Translations under genes and position numbers: made by a program
Part shown: positions 51,038 to 61,640 of the stretch, one piece after another
Layout of the letters: every line of letters begins with the position of its first letter
Numbering within the stretch: position 1 is the stretch's first letter
NCBI RefSeq assembly: GCF_009831415.1
Contig: NZ_CP043727.1
Coordinates: 3,038,001 to 3,102,000 of the forward strand
DNA: 64,000 nucleotides
Source of the DNA: Yersinia canariae
GTDB taxonomy: Bacteria > Pseudomonadota > Gammaproteobacteria > Enterobacterales > Enterobacteriaceae
Direction of reading: 5' to 3'
The notes under the pieces: generated by a model
What the model was told of the DNA's origin: nothing
Databases searched by the model: none
The model's input: only the letters and a program-made list of their open reading frames with translations

Positions 51038-52075
51038 CTAGTGAGCGACACCACAAATTGCGACAGAATGCCGTGGCACTAGTGTGGGATTAAAACAATA
51101 AGAGGCATGAGGGTCTGGCGCACGGCTAGCACCTTCAAGAGCCAGCTCCGTGGCTAAAGTTGCCATAGAAACAATAGGATAGCGAACTGTGGTCAATTTA
51201 GGACTGGTATAGCGTGCAATCGGGATGTCATCAAAGCCCACCAGCGAAAATTGTTCTGGAACACTGATACCGTTTTCTTTTAATACCGCCAGCGCTCCGG
51301 CAGCCATTGAGTCGTTATAGGCAAACACTGCACTGAGCTGTAAATTACGCCCCAGCAAGTCAATCATCGCCCGCTCACCTCCGGCTAGGTCCGGGGTACC
51401 ATAGGCGCGCCATGTATCAGGGACAGTAATACCGGCCCCTTCAAGCGCGTTGAGGTAGCCAGTTTGGCGCTGCATAACATCATCAATAGGGTGATTGGAA
51501 CCGAGAAAACCGATGCGCTGGTGACCTTGTTTGAGCAGCAAGCGACACGCCATTTGCGCACCGCTAACATTGTCTAATCCTACACAACGGTGCTCAAACT
51601 TGGGAATTATCCTATTAATCAAAACCATACCGGGGACTTGTTCTAAAAAGGAGATTAATTCACTGTCACTCAATGCCTTAGCATGAACAACTAACGCATT
51701 ACATCGTTGGCGAAGTAACACCTCAATGGCATGCCGCTCCTTATCCGCCTGATGATAACTATTGCCAATTAACAGATATTTTTGATGCCGCTGGGCAACA
51801 GTGTCTACCGCTTTCACCAATGCACCAAAAAAGGGATCTGACACATCCATCACGACCACACCGACCGTATCACTGCTTTGGGTTGCCAGCGCCTGCGCAT
51901 TGGCATTTGGCCGGTAGCCTAATTCAGATACCGCTTTCAGCACGGCGGCCCGTGTTTCAGGGCGGATAGAAGCACTGTTATTAAGGACTCGGGATACCGT
52001 AGCCAGCGAAACACCTGCCCGTGAGGCCACATCGCGAATAGTAATACTGTTTCCAACTAAGTGCACAGCGGCCAT
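51038..52075 (-). CDS. galS: GalS, galactose-responsive LacI-family repressor
   Basis: GalS represses mglBAC and its own gene and is induced by galactose. It is 345 residues (E. coli GalS 346). The N-terminal helix-turn-helix is [20 protein letters not shown], followed by the hinge and the periplasmic-binding-protein-like core ([70 protein letters not shown]). The in-frame N-terminal MAAVHLVGN is longer than the E. coli start by a few residues. GalR is a close paralogue; position beside mgl identifies GalS. Confidence 0.93.
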   Translation of the reverse strand: MAAVHLVGNSITIRDVASRAGVSLATVSRVLNNSASIRPETRAAVLKAVSELGYRPNANAQALATQSSDTVGVVVMDVSDPFFGALVKAVDTVAQRHQKYLLIGNSYHQADKERHAIEVLLRQRCNALVVHAKALSDSELISFLEQVPGMVLINRIIPKFEHRCVGLDNVSGAQMACRLLLKQGHQRIGFLGSNHPIDDVMQRQTGYLNALEGAGITVPDTWRAYGTPDLAGGERAMIDLLGRNLQLSAVFAYNDSMAAGALAVLKENGISVPEQFSLVGFDDIPIARYTSPKLTTVRYPIVSMATLATELALEGASRAPDPHASYCFNPTLVPRHSVAICGVAH

Positions 52076-52153
52076 GACTTCATCCTGTGAATCTTATTTT
52101 ATCAATAAGTCGCCATGCATACGTTGAGTTCAACCTGTCATGGCAGGTGGCCT

Positions 52154-52215
52154 ATCCTAACCAGTTTGTTGAAATTGCCACGTGAAATACGTCACAAGAA
52201 AGAAAACGTTTACAT
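52154..52215 (-). promoter_or_regulatory. galS promoter with CRP site and Gal operator
   Basis: A Gal operator-like site lies at 52202-52215 (minus strand ATGTAAACGTTTTC), a CRP site at 52181-52196 (CGTGAAATACGTCACA in plus reading), and a -10 box TAGGAT at 52154-52159. The geometry is the same as for mglB, with the start near 52147, and supports autoregulation by GalS. Confidence 0.75.
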
Positions 52216-52258
52216 ACAAATTTGCAACCGCTCAATCCTTCTCCGGTTATTGACGTAT

Positions 52259-53434
52259 TCAAGACTTAGTGTTGCGTGGTTGTAACGATTGGCCGCAAGC
52301 ATAGGCAGTCAACTTGCGCCAGAGCCATTCGGCTGGCCCTTGGGGAAAATAATGCAGCCATAACAAAGAGAAAAGGATACAACATAGCCAAACAAATGGA
52401 ACGACGGCTAATAATTGCAAGCGATCCAGTTGTTGATATAGGCCGAGGTGATAGAAGATAAAAGTGCATATCAATGTCTGTAATAAATAATTGCTGAGTG
52501 CCATGCGGCCGACTTGAGAAAGCCAATGGCTGACTCGCCAACCCGATAATGTCGGCCAGAAACCATACAATAATGCTAAATACCCGATAGCCTGTAACGG
52601 CGCACCTAACTCACGGGGAACTTGCAGTAAAAAACCGCTCCACCGGAAATCCCATCCGACCATCCATTGCAATGCCACTCCCGGTATTTGGATAACCAAT
52701 GAAAGCGGTATCAAAAAAGCCGCTAATAGGCGGTAATGGCGCAAGCTGAATTCGCCCCGCAGCCAACCACAGCGCATCAATCCGGCACCAAATAGCATCG
52801 AACCTGCCAATTCCCAGCCATATTGTGCGCCTATAGCAATCAAATTGGATGACAGCAGATCAAGCCGATTTTTCCAAGCCTCCACCCCGCCCTGCAATTT
52901 CCAGAATTGCTCATATTGTAGATCTGCCGGCCCCGGTTGCCAGAAGCGGCCCGGTTCTCCGCTGGTGATAAAACCCAGCAGCAATAATACCGCCACGCCG
53001 AGTAAATAGAGTACCGCCCCAGTGCGCAATAAGCTGGCGGCATTTTTAGCATCACGAATCATTCTCCAGCACACCAACCCAATCAAACCATAGGCCAGGA
53101 GAATATCGCCATCCCAGAAAAAAATGCCGTGAATCAATCCCAATAACAGTAAGAGAGAAAGCCGTGCTCGTATCCAACTTTTACCGCGTTTTAGGAGTAG
53201 CTCAAGGCCCGCACCAAATAAAATGGCAAAAATAGAGAGGAACTTTGCTTGCGCGATAATATCCAGAATGGCCCATGTCCAGCTATCAGACACAGAGGGA
53301 AGACCAAGATAAGCGGGATTAAGATAAGCAGCCTTTGGTAGACCAAAAGCACTAATATTGAGCAGAAGAATGCCAAGAATGGCCAGACCTCGCGCGCTGT
53401 CTAACGTTGCGATGCGTTGACGCATACCCGACAT
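52259..53434 (-). CDS. yeiB: YeiB, DUF418-family membrane protein
   Basis: YeiB is an inner-membrane protein of 391 residues, close to E. coli YeiB (385), with around ten hydrophobic spans. The DUF418 opening is RIATLDSARGLAILGILLLN, and the C-terminal region has GRMALSNYLLQTLICTFIF and WLHYFPQGPAEWLWRKLTA. Its biochemical role is not known. It follows folE by 59 bp in the same direction, as in E. coli, so the two are probably cotranscribed. Confidence 0.94.
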   Translation of the reverse strand: MSGMRQRIATLDSARGLAILGILLLNISAFGLPKAAYLNPAYLGLPSVSDSWTWAILDIIAQAKFLSIFAILFGAGLELLLKRGKSWIRARLSLLLLLGLIHGIFFWDGDILLAYGLIGLVCWRMIRDAKNAASLLRTGAVLYLLGVAVLLLLGFITSGEPGRFWQPGPADLQYEQFWKLQGGVEAWKNRLDLLSSNLIAIGAQYGWELAGSMLFGAGLMRCGWLRGEFSLRHYRLLAAFLIPLSLVIQIPGVALQWMVGWDFRWSGFLLQVPRELGAPLQAIGYLALLYGFWPTLSGWRVSHWLSQVGRMALSNYLLQTLICTFIFYHLGLYQQLDRLQLLAVVPFVWLCCILFSLLWLHYFPQGPAEWLWRKLTAYACGQSLQPRNTKS

Positions 53435-53493
53435 CCTGTATTAGGGGCACCCATTGGTGCCCACTGGCAAAAGGCTAATTCGCCGTTGTGACG

Positions 53494-54156
53494 TTAGCTA
53501 TTATGACGAACAGCACGCAGGAATTCCTGGCGAGTATTCTGGCTGGATTTGAATAACCCGCCCAATGATGTGGTGGTGGTCGCACTGGTCGCATCGCGGA
53601 TACCGCGAGCTTTGACACAATAATGCACTGCGTCGATAGAAACAGCGACATTATTTGTTCCTAATAAGGTCTGCAACGCCAGCAAAATTTGCTGCGTCAG
53701 GCGCTCTTGAACTTGTGGGCGCTGAGCGAAAAACTGCACGATACGGTTGATTTTGGATAAACCAATCACGCTATCTTTCGGAATATACGCCACTATCGCT
53801 TTGCCATCAATCGTCACAAAATGATGCTCGCAAGTGCTGGTTAGGGTGATATCTCGCACCGTAACCATTTCATCAACCTTCATTTTATTTTCGATCAGTG
53901 TAATTTTGGGGAAATTTTCGTAATCCAGTCCGGAGAAAATCTCATCAACATACATCTTGGCAATACGTCTTGGTGTATCGGCCAGGCTGTCGTCAGATAA
54001 ATCAAGATTCAACAATTGCATGACTTGCGTCATATGCTCCTGAATCCGGGTTTTGCGGGTTTCAGCATCAAATTCTTGTTTGCGCAATGGGGTTTCAAGG
54101 CCACGGGCCAGCAGTGCTTCATGAACCAGCTCAGCTTCTTTACTCAGCGATGACAT
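53494..54156 (-). CDS. folE: FolE, GTP cyclohydrolase I
   Basis: FolE converts GTP to 7,8-dihydroneopterin triphosphate, the first step of folate synthesis. It is 220 residues from [15 protein letters not shown], behind GGAGAAAAGA; a reading from 54210 adds 18 unconserved residues. Zinc and substrate ligands are in [13 protein letters not shown] (Cys, His) and [14 protein letters not shown] (Cys). [19 protein letters not shown] and [20 protein letters not shown] are highly conserved. Gene order galS-yeiB-folE matches E. coli. Confidence 0.96.
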   Translation of the reverse strand: MSSLSKEAELVHEALLARGLETPLRKQEFDAETRKTRIQEHMTQVMQLLNLDLSDDSLADTPRRIAKMYVDEIFSGLDYENFPKITLIENKMKVDEMVTVRDITLTSTCEHHFVTIDGKAIVAYIPKDSVIGLSKINRIVQFFAQRPQVQERLTQQILLALQTLLGTNNVAVSIDAVHYCVKARGIRDATSATTTTSLGGLFKSSQNTRQEFLRAVRHNS

Positions 54157-54310
54157 TCTTTTCTCCAACAGGCGTACGTATCTGAGCGGAATAAACATGA
54201 TGCAGATCACGTTCAGATTTTGCTCCCCACTTTAGTTGAGAGCAAAATGATTATCCAGTGATTGTTCTTTATATCCGATGATTGTTATTCATCTGCTGTT
54301 GTTCTTTTTA

Positions 54311-55483
54311 TCATGATGAAATAGTGGCCTCTGGATTGGCGGCAATTTCGCGTGCTCTGGCGGGCGTTTTAATCACTAAAGCACCGGCAATAATCAGCGC
54401 CACCACGGCGACATAGAGCGCGGGTTCCAGCCGGTGGGTCAATGCAGTAGAAATCGCGGATAATATTGGCCCAACCAACTGACCAATAGCATAGCCGGTG
54501 GTCAGCAAGCCAGCCATATAGCGGGTATGTTCAGGTGCCAACTCGCGGCCATGTTGCAAAGAAAGCTGGACAACACTGAGGAACCCGCCGCCCGTCAATA
54601 ACGCGCCTAATGCCAACCCCGTCACCCCTGGCACCAGTTCGGCACACAGCACTCCCAGGGCCTGAACCCATAGCGTTAATGCCAGCCGCGTTTGTGACGT
54701 CAGACAATGACGCGTCAAAATACCGAGGGTAATACCTATCACCGCCGCACCACCGAAAACGGGCCAGACAAACTGGGCGAACAAGCTATCCGGGAAGCGA
54801 GCGGTTGCCATCTGCGATAAGAAAGTCGCAGGTAAAATATAACCAAATCCCGCTAAGCTGTAGCTCCACACTAGCCGTTTCAGTGCCGGTGTTAAGGTCA
54901 GTGGCATCGCGACAATATGTGGGCGATGCAACTCGCCACTGCGCGGTAAATTAATACTAATGGAGGCAATAATAATCAACGCCAATGTGCCATATACCAG
55001 CCAGGCCTCACTAGCCGATAACCCATAGCTATGGATGAGAACTGCTAACATACCGCTGATGAATATACCGGCTCCCGGCCCGGCAAAAACAGCCGCACTC
55101 AGCGCGGGGCGGCCAAAATGAGCCAGCCGCTCATTCGTCCAGGCCGCAACCAACACCATCGACCAACCACTGGCCCAGCCGATAGCAAAACGTACCACGC
55201 CATGCCACCACGGCCCATCAACGACAGCAGATAGCAATGTTAGCGCTACAGCCCCCCAGACTCCCAACCATAAACGGCGTTCTACATGGCGGCTGGCCCG
55301 CATAGCATCAAACGCGCCAAACAGATATCCCAGATAATTAAACGCCGCAACGAGCCCAGCCCCGGTCAAAGTGAATTGATGCTCTGCAATCATAAGGGGC
55401 ACTTGGGGGGTGAAAGCAAAGCGGCCAATCCCCATCGCCACCACTAATGCCAGAAAACCACTCAATGCAATTCTTAATGCCAT
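54311..55483 (-). CDS. MFS transporter of the YbfB/YjiJ family
   Basis: This is a 390-residue transporter with 12 hydrophobic spans. The opening LSGFLALVVAMGIGRFAFTP and blocks SAAVFAGPGAGIFISGMLAV, SLAGFGYILPATFLSQMA and GALLTGGGFLSVVQLSLQHG are close to E. coli YjiJ. Substrate unknown. It is divergent from a LysR-family gene with 119 bp between the starts, a layout typical of a transporter under control of its neighbour. Confidence 0.85.
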   Translation of the reverse strand: MALRIALSGFLALVVAMGIGRFAFTPQVPLMIAEHQFTLTGAGLVAAFNYLGYLFGAFDAMRASRHVERRLWLGVWGAVALTLLSAVVDGPWWHGVVRFAIGWASGWSMVLVAAWTNERLAHFGRPALSAAVFAGPGAGIFISGMLAVLIHSYGLSASEAWLVYGTLALIIIASISINLPRSGELHRPHIVAMPLTLTPALKRLVWSYSLAGFGYILPATFLSQMATARFPDSLFAQFVWPVFGGAAVIGITLGILTRHCLTSQTRLALTLWVQALGVLCAELVPGVTGLALGALLTGGGFLSVVQLSLQHGRELAPEHTRYMAGLLTTGYAIGQLVGPILSAISTALTHRLEPALYVAVVALIIAGALVIKTPARAREIAANPEATISS

Positions 55484-55602
55484 CTACCCTGCCCGTTTAT
55501 TGCTGTCAGTCTGTTAAAAGAAAGTTGCGAATATCATGCCAGAGCATTAGAATCACGAAAAATGAATAATAATCACCAAGTTCATCACGAAAAGAGAACA
55601 GT

Positions 55603-56472
55603 ATGGATCTGACTCAACTGCGCATGTTTTGTTGCGTCGCAGAAACTGGCTCTGTCGCCCGAGCAGCGGAGCAGATGCACCGCGTTCCGTCAAATTTGAC
55701 AACACGCCTACGCCAGCTTGAAATTGAGTTAGGCGCAGACCTGTTTATTCGTGAAAAACAGCGCTTACGCCTGTCACCCATGGGCCACAATTTCCTCTGC
55801 TATGCCAACCGCATTCTGGCGCTGAGCGAAGAGGCGATGAGCATTACTCATGCAGGTGAGCCCGCAGGCAATTTTCCACTCGGTTCGATGGAAAGCACGG
55901 CGGCGACTCGTCTGCCCAACCTGCTTGCGGCCTTCCACCAGCGCTATCCCAAAGTCTCTTTATCACTGAACACAGGGACATCTGGTGAAATTATTGAGCA
56001 AGTGCGTGCCGGGACACTGGCAACCGCACTGGTCGATGGCCCGGTACAACATGATGAACTGCACGGCTGCCTCTCGTTCGAAGAACAGCTCGTGATCATT
56101 TCCTGTTTGGATCACCCGGCTATTGTGCAAGCCCGTGATGCTGTGGATGAAACTCTGTTTGCCTTTCGCCCCAGTTGTTCATACCGACTGCGGCTTGAAA
56201 ATTGGTTCCGCCAGGCGGGCTGCTTGCCCGGGCAAGTCATGGAAATCCAGTCCTACCACGCCATGCTAGCTTGTGTCGCTAGTGGTGCTGGCTTGGCGCT
56301 TATCCCGCATTCGGTATTGGCTCTGTTGCCCGGTCACGAGCGGGTACAAGTCCATCACCTGCCACCAGATATTGCCGAGACTGCAACCTGGCTCATTTGG
56401 CGTAAAGATGCCTTTAGCCCTAATGTTCGCGCGCTCAAAGAACTGATCATTGAACAGATTGAAACTCAGTAA
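55603..56472 (+). CDS. LysR-family regulator, PtrR/YneJ-like
   Basis: This 289-residue transcription factor has the N-terminal winged helix MDLTQLRMFCCVAETGSVAR and AAEQMHRVPSNLTTRLRQLE, then the effector-binding domain with SMESTAATRLPNLLAAFHQR and SCSYRLRLENWFRQAGC. The Val-Pro-Ser-Asn recognition-helix motif is that of E. coli PtrR (YneJ), a regulator of putrescine use. No putrescine gene lies nearby; the divergent MFS gene is the likeliest target. Confidence 0.85.
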   Translation: MDLTQLRMFCCVAETGSVARAAEQMHRVPSNLTTRLRQLEIELGADLFIREKQRLRLSPMGHNFLCYANRILALSEEAMSITHAGEPAGNFPLGSMESTAATRLPNLLAAFHQRYPKVSLSLNTGTSGEIIEQVRAGTLATALVDGPVQHDELHGCLSFEEQLVIISCLDHPAIVQARDAVDETLFAFRPSCSYRLRLENWFRQAGCLPGQVMEIQSYHAMLACVASGAGLALIPHSVLALLPGHERVQVHHLPPDIAETATWLIWRKDAFSPNVRALKELIIEQIETQ

Positions 56473-56583
56473 TTGGGCGGGCAGAACCGCTGTTTACGGT
56501 CATAATTCATACAATAACGGCCTATCGTCAGCATAAAAGATTGCATGCAACATATATGATACATAAACAATATATTTATATAA

Positions 56584-57771
<1,188 letters not shown>

Positions 57772-57791
57772 AGCAAGGAGGCAGACAAAAC

Positions 57792-58634
57792 ATGAATACG
57801 TCACTTGAACTTCTCGAAGAGCACCGGATGTTTGGTGGATGGCAGCAGCGCTATCGCCACGCCAGCAGCAGCCTGAATTGCAATATGACCTTCAGCATCT
57901 ATCTGCCCCCCCCACGGGATGATAACCCGCCGCCGGTGCTTTATTGGCTATCGGGCCTGACCTGTAATGATGAAAATTTCACATTGAAAGCGGGCGCGCA
58001 GCGGGTTGCTGCTGAGCTAGGGTTGGTTCTGGTGATGCCCGATACCAGCCCACGTGGTGCTGAGGTTCCTAATGATGACGGTTATGATTTAGGCCAAGGG
58101 GCGGGATTCTACCTGAATGCAACACAGGCCCCCTGGTCTGAACATTTTCATATGTACGATTACATCAGCCAGGAATTGCCAGCGCTTATCCGCCAGCACT
58201 TTAGTGTCAATGCCCTGCAATCAATCTGTGGTCACTCAATGGGGGGCCATGGTGCGTTGATGTTGGCTTTACGAAATCCGCAGCAATATCAATCCGCTTC
58301 GGCTTTTGCACCCATAGTCAATCCATGTCAGGTGCCGTGGGGCCGCAAAGCCTTTAGCGCATATTTGGGCGAGGATGAAAGTCAATGGCTTCAATATGAT
58401 AGCTGCCATTTACTGACACATGCGCGAACTCAACTACCCATGTTGGTGGATCAAGGGGATGGGGATCAATTCCTTGCCGACCAATTACAACCGGCAAAAT
58501 TAGCCGAGCTGGCACGCCAGCGCGACTGGCCACTGACTCTTCGTATTCAGCCGGGTTATGATCATAGCTATTTCACCATAGCGACATTTATTGAAGATCA
58601 CTTGCGCTTCCACGCGGAATATTTACACCCGTAA
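57792..58634 (+). CDS. fghA: S-formylglutathione hydrolase, YeiG/FrmB type
   Basis: This esterase splits S-formylglutathione into formate and glutathione. It is 280 residues, alpha/beta hydrolase fold, with catalytic serine in [11 protein letters not shown], the acid in [14 protein letters not shown], and His in [14 protein letters not shown]. The sequence is closest to E. coli YeiG, whose gene follows folE there; here frmA has joined it, giving frmA-fghA in one operon. The AGGAGG ribosome site lies ten bases before ATG. A strong terminator follows. Confidence 0.95.
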   Translation: MNTSLELLEEHRMFGGWQQRYRHASSSLNCNMTFSIYLPPPRDDNPPPVLYWLSGLTCNDENFTLKAGAQRVAAELGLVLVMPDTSPRGAEVPNDDGYDLGQGAGFYLNATQAPWSEHFHMYDYISQELPALIRQHFSVNALQSICGHSMGGHGALMLALRNPQQYQSASAFAPIVNPCQVPWGRKAFSAYLGEDESQWLQYDSCHLLTHARTQLPMLVDQGDGDQFLADQLQPAKLAELARQRDWPLTLRIQPGYDHSYFTIATFIEDHLRFHAEYLHP

Positions 58635-58669
58635 CAGGTATAGCTAAAGTTTTCATTAATAATAACCTT

Positions 58670-58691
58670 AAGCCCCTCCGGGGGCTTTTTA
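58670..58691 (+). terminator. frmA-fghA terminator
   Basis: AAGCCCC and GGGGCTT pair around a TCCG loop, followed by TTTTATTT. It separates the housekeeping block from the darobactin operon. Confidence 0.92.
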
Positions 58692-58798
58692 TTTCATAGC
58701 GAACATAGGGCTTTGGACCTGTTACACAAATAACCCATAAACAGTTAGTTTAATAATTAATAAATTAGATCTTATAAATAATATGATGAAAAAAAACA

Positions 58799-58856
58799 TT
58801 GATAAAACAGGATAAAAGAATTACAAGTAAATGGCTTAGTACTGTTCAATACTAAG
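58799..58856 (+). promoter_or_regulatory. Candidate darA promoter and inverted repeat
   Basis: TTGATA at 58799-58804 and TACAAG at 58822-58827, 17 bp apart, are a plausible but imperfect sigma-70 promoter. Just downstream (58835-58856) CTTAGTA and TACTAAG form an inverted repeat with an 8-base spacer. It could be an operator or a leader hairpin ahead of darA. The gap 58692-58881 has no gene and is very AT-rich. Confidence 0.4.
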
Positions 58857-58881
58857 TAGCATCAAAAAGGAAATCATTTAA

Positions 58882-59091
58882 ATGGAGAATTATATGGACA
58901 TTTCACATCAGCCAGACAGAAAAACAAAAAATACCCATTTAATGGCATTGAAAACCAAGTTAGCATCGTTGGAAAAATCTTTTAAAAACAACACACTCGC
59001 TATAAGTGACGATGAAATTGAAAACCTAATAAATACTAATACCGATAATAAAATAACTGCATGGAATTGGTCAAAAAGCTTTACACAATAG
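58882..59091 (+). CDS. darA: DarA, darobactin A precursor peptide
   Basis: This is a ribosomally made precursor of 69 residues. Near its C-terminus it carries WNWSKSF (59062-59082; W61-F67), the exact core of darobactin A, followed by Thr-Gln. In darobactin the radical SAM enzyme DarE joins Trp1 to Trp3 through an ether and Trp3 to Lys5 through a C-C bond; the bicycle then blocks the lateral gate of BamA. The 60-residue leader is polar, helix-prone (LKTKLASLEKSFKNN, ISDDEIENLINTN). Two starts are possible: ATG 58882 (AGGA ten bases upstream) and ATG 58894 (GGAG six bases upstream, 65 residues). The downstream genes darB, darC, darD and darE support the assignment. It is very AT-rich like the whole operon. 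Confidence 0.96.
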   Translation: MENYMDISHQPDRKTKNTHLMALKTKLASLEKSFKNNTLAISDDEIENLINTNTDNKITAWNWSKSFTQ

Positions 59092-59120
59092 TAAGTTAAC
59101 TAATGATGTTTTATAACAAC

Positions 59121-59154
59121 AGAATTAAGGTGCTTTTATTAGCATCTTAATTCT
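59121..59154 (+). promoter_or_regulatory. Stable hairpin between darA and darB
   Basis: AGAATTAAGGTGCT and AGCATCTTAATTCT form a 14-bp stem (one G-U pair) with a TTTATT loop. No T run follows (GGGAATTACC), so it is more likely an mRNA stabiliser or attenuator than a full terminator. It lies 30 bp after the precursor stop, in a 173-bp gap before darB. Confidence 0.75.
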
Positions 59155-59264
59155 GGGAATTACCATAACTTAATACATTGTGAAATTAATTTAAAAGTAA
59201 AAGACATTACTATTAATTATAAATCAAACCATTACTCTATTTTATTATAAACGGTGAAATATCC

Positions 59265-61637
59265 ATGTTAACCAGTGAGTTTATCAATGATCTGAAACTA
59301 AGTCCTATATCAAGCCTGTTAGCAATAGTAATAACAGCAATCGGCTTAGTATCATTATTTTTTATGTTACTCATTTATTTAACAGACTCACAGATTGAAA
59401 AACATCATGAGAACCATAAAGATATTTATCGAGTAGAGACATTATTTAATCTGCCAAACGGGGATAAGGTAAAATCAGCGCAGACTCCCTTGCCACTTAT
59501 TTCAGCATTAAAAAATGATAGCAGTATTAAGCATATTGATTTTATAGTCCGTATTTTTACCCGATTACAAATCAACGATAAGACGCATTTAAATGTTGAT
59601 ATCTATGCCGTCAGCAATGATTTTTTAAACACATTGAATCCCTTTCAAGAAAATGTCTCATCGCTGGCACAGAATGAAATTATTATCACGCCTGAATTTA
59701 ACCGGAAATATCTCCATCTAGATAGTCCCAAGGGTAAAATTATTACATTAGGAGATAAAGGCCAATTTATTATTAAAGATGTTATTGAACTTAACCACTC
59801 TAGCCGTTTTAAAACTACCGCCGTTATAGCATTCACACCTGAAATACTGGATGGCTACCATGATAAACGACATGATTGGTATGATACACATGCATATACT
59901 TTTATTACTATGAAATCAGGGATAAAACCTACACCAGAGCAACTGAATAAATTTGTTACTCAATTTTCCCCCCAACTCACCGGCGCCCCTTTTAGCCCCG
60001 AGGAGTTTATTCAGTTATCTGCCCGTAATATTGCTGATATTCATTACGATACTGCATTACCAGATGATATAACCACAGTAGTTTCATCTGCCTATTTGAA
60101 CATTTTATACACCTCAGGATTGTTTGTTTTTTTTGCTACGTCGATGAATTTCTTTAATATTAACAATGTAATAAATGCGAAGAAAAAGAATAGCTTTTAT
60201 ATAAAAAAAGCAGTCGGTGCATCCCATCGTCAACTAATTATAGAATCCTTCTTTGTCGCTACACTACAAACTGCATGCGTACTCTTACTCGCCACTTTTA
60301 TTTTGATGTCACTCGTCCAATGTTCTGATGACGCCAGAGAGCTTATATTATCTCATGGAAGAAGTGATTTTTTAACTGCATTATCTATGACAACATCGCT
60401 AACTTATGCAGCTATTTTACTCGCCCATTACCTTTTTTTGTTTACTCTTACTTTGCCAAAAAATATCTATAGTAGCATAGCTGCGCAATCTTCTCACTCA
60501 CACTATATGAGTCGTATTATTTTTTGCATACAAATTATCATTGCCAGCATTATTATATATTTATGGGCTGGAGTAATAACACAAATTAATTTCATTAAAA
60601 ATCACAGTTTTGGTTATGACAAAGAAAATGTAATAACATTTTCATTAAGTGATGAGTTAAACTCAAGTGTTGCAATAAATAATTTACAGGATGAGTTAAG
60701 AAACAAAATTGGTGTTAATAATATAGCTATAAGCAGTTGGCGGCCATTTGACATGTCGCGTAGTAATATTTCCATATTCCATAACAATCAGCAAGAAAAC
60801 GATAAATTAGTTACAGTCAACATACTTAAAGTAGACAAGAATTTCATTAACACTTGGGGAATAAAAACACTGGCTGGTAGTAAAAATCCATTGTTACCCA
60901 GTGATAATAATAAAATCCTTCATGCTATCGTTACAAAATCTTTTATGGTACTAATGGGGCTTAAATCCTATGAGGATATGCTGAGCACTCTATTTTATAT
61001 TAATGAAGATGATTCACAAACATCAGTTAGAGTTCTAAAAGTAATAGATGACTTTTATCTTTCAGACAGGGAGAACCCACCACGCCCTTTGCTTATTTTA
61101 ATTCAAAAAAGCGGCCCTCAACGCTATGGAGCTATCAAACTTAGAAATATTAATGACATGGAAAAACTAGAGAAAACACTAAGCCGATATCATGTCAACA
61201 GTGAACAAATAATATCAGCCAACAACTTGCATAAAGAATATTTCAACAGTAACGTACTACTGCACAAAACGATCAATGCTGCGACATTTTTTTCGGTGAT
61301 ATTAATATTAATAAGCACAATAATAATTGGAAGCACTGAAACAAAACGTCTAGAAAAAACATTAAAAATAATGGACTCTATTGGCGGCTCAACCTATACA
61401 CATATAGTATTTTTTATACAACAAAATATCGTACCAATACTCATTGCAACAATAATATCACTCCCAGCAAGTTTTTTATTATTGCATAAATGGCTGGCAC
61501 AATACAGTTTGGCAAAGCAATTATCTTATGCCTATGCCACAGGTTCATTAATCATTTCCACTTTAAGTATAATTATCGTGATGGTAATAACGTTTATTTT
61601 AAATAGTCACATAGTAAACACCAGGAAATATAAATAA
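59265..61637 (+). CDS. darB: DarB, FtsX/MacB-type ABC permease
   Basis: This 790-residue permease is likely to export darobactin with DarC and DarD. The N-terminal span (about 18-42) and a large periplasmic domain (about 45-280) are followed by four spans and the FtsX motif YIKKAVGASHRQLIIESFF. A second half repeats the plan: a span near RIIFCIQIIIASIIIYLWAG, a second periplasmic domain, and three C-terminal spans with IMDSIGGSTYTHIVFFIQQ. Two MacB-like periplasmic domains and eight spans in one chain make it a fused double permease. The start MLTSEFINDLKL has only a weak ribosome site (CGGTGAAAT). darC begins three bases after the stop. It matches the position and type of DarB in known darobactin loci. 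Confidence 0.88.
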   Translation: MLTSEFINDLKLSPISSLLAIVITAIGLVSLFFMLLIYLTDSQIEKHHENHKDIYRVETLFNLPNGDKVKSAQTPLPLISALKNDSSIKHIDFIVRIFTRLQINDKTHLNVDIYAVSNDFLNTLNPFQENVSSLAQNEIIITPEFNRKYLHLDSPKGKIITLGDKGQFIIKDVIELNHSSRFKTTAVIAFTPEILDGYHDKRHDWYDTHAYTFITMKSGIKPTPEQLNKFVTQFSPQLTGAPFSPEEFIQLSARNIADIHYDTALPDDITTVVSSAYLNILYTSGLFVFFATSMNFFNINNVINAKKKNSFYIKKAVGASHRQLIIESFFVATLQTACVLLLATFILMSLVQCSDDARELILSHGRSDFLTALSMTTSLTYAAILLAHYLFLFTLTLPKNIYSSIAAQSSHSHYMSRIIFCIQIIIASIIIYLWAGVITQINFIKNHSFGYDKENVITFSLSDELNSSVAINNLQDELRNKIGVNNIAISSWRPFDMSRSNISIFHNNQQENDKLVTVNILKVDKNFINTWGIKTLAGSKNPLLPSDNNKILHAIVTKSFMVLMGLKSYEDMLSTLFYINEDDSQTSVRVLKVIDDFYLSDRENPPRPLLILIQKSGPQRYGAIKLRNINDMEKLEKTLSRYHVNSEQIISANNLHKEYFNSNVLLHKTINAATFFSVILILISTIIIGSTETKRLEKTLKIMDSIGGSTYTHIVFFIQQNIVPILIATIISLPASFLLLHKWLAQYSLAKQLSYAYATGSLIISTLSIIIVMVITFILNSHIVNTRKYK

Positions 61638-61640
61638 CAT

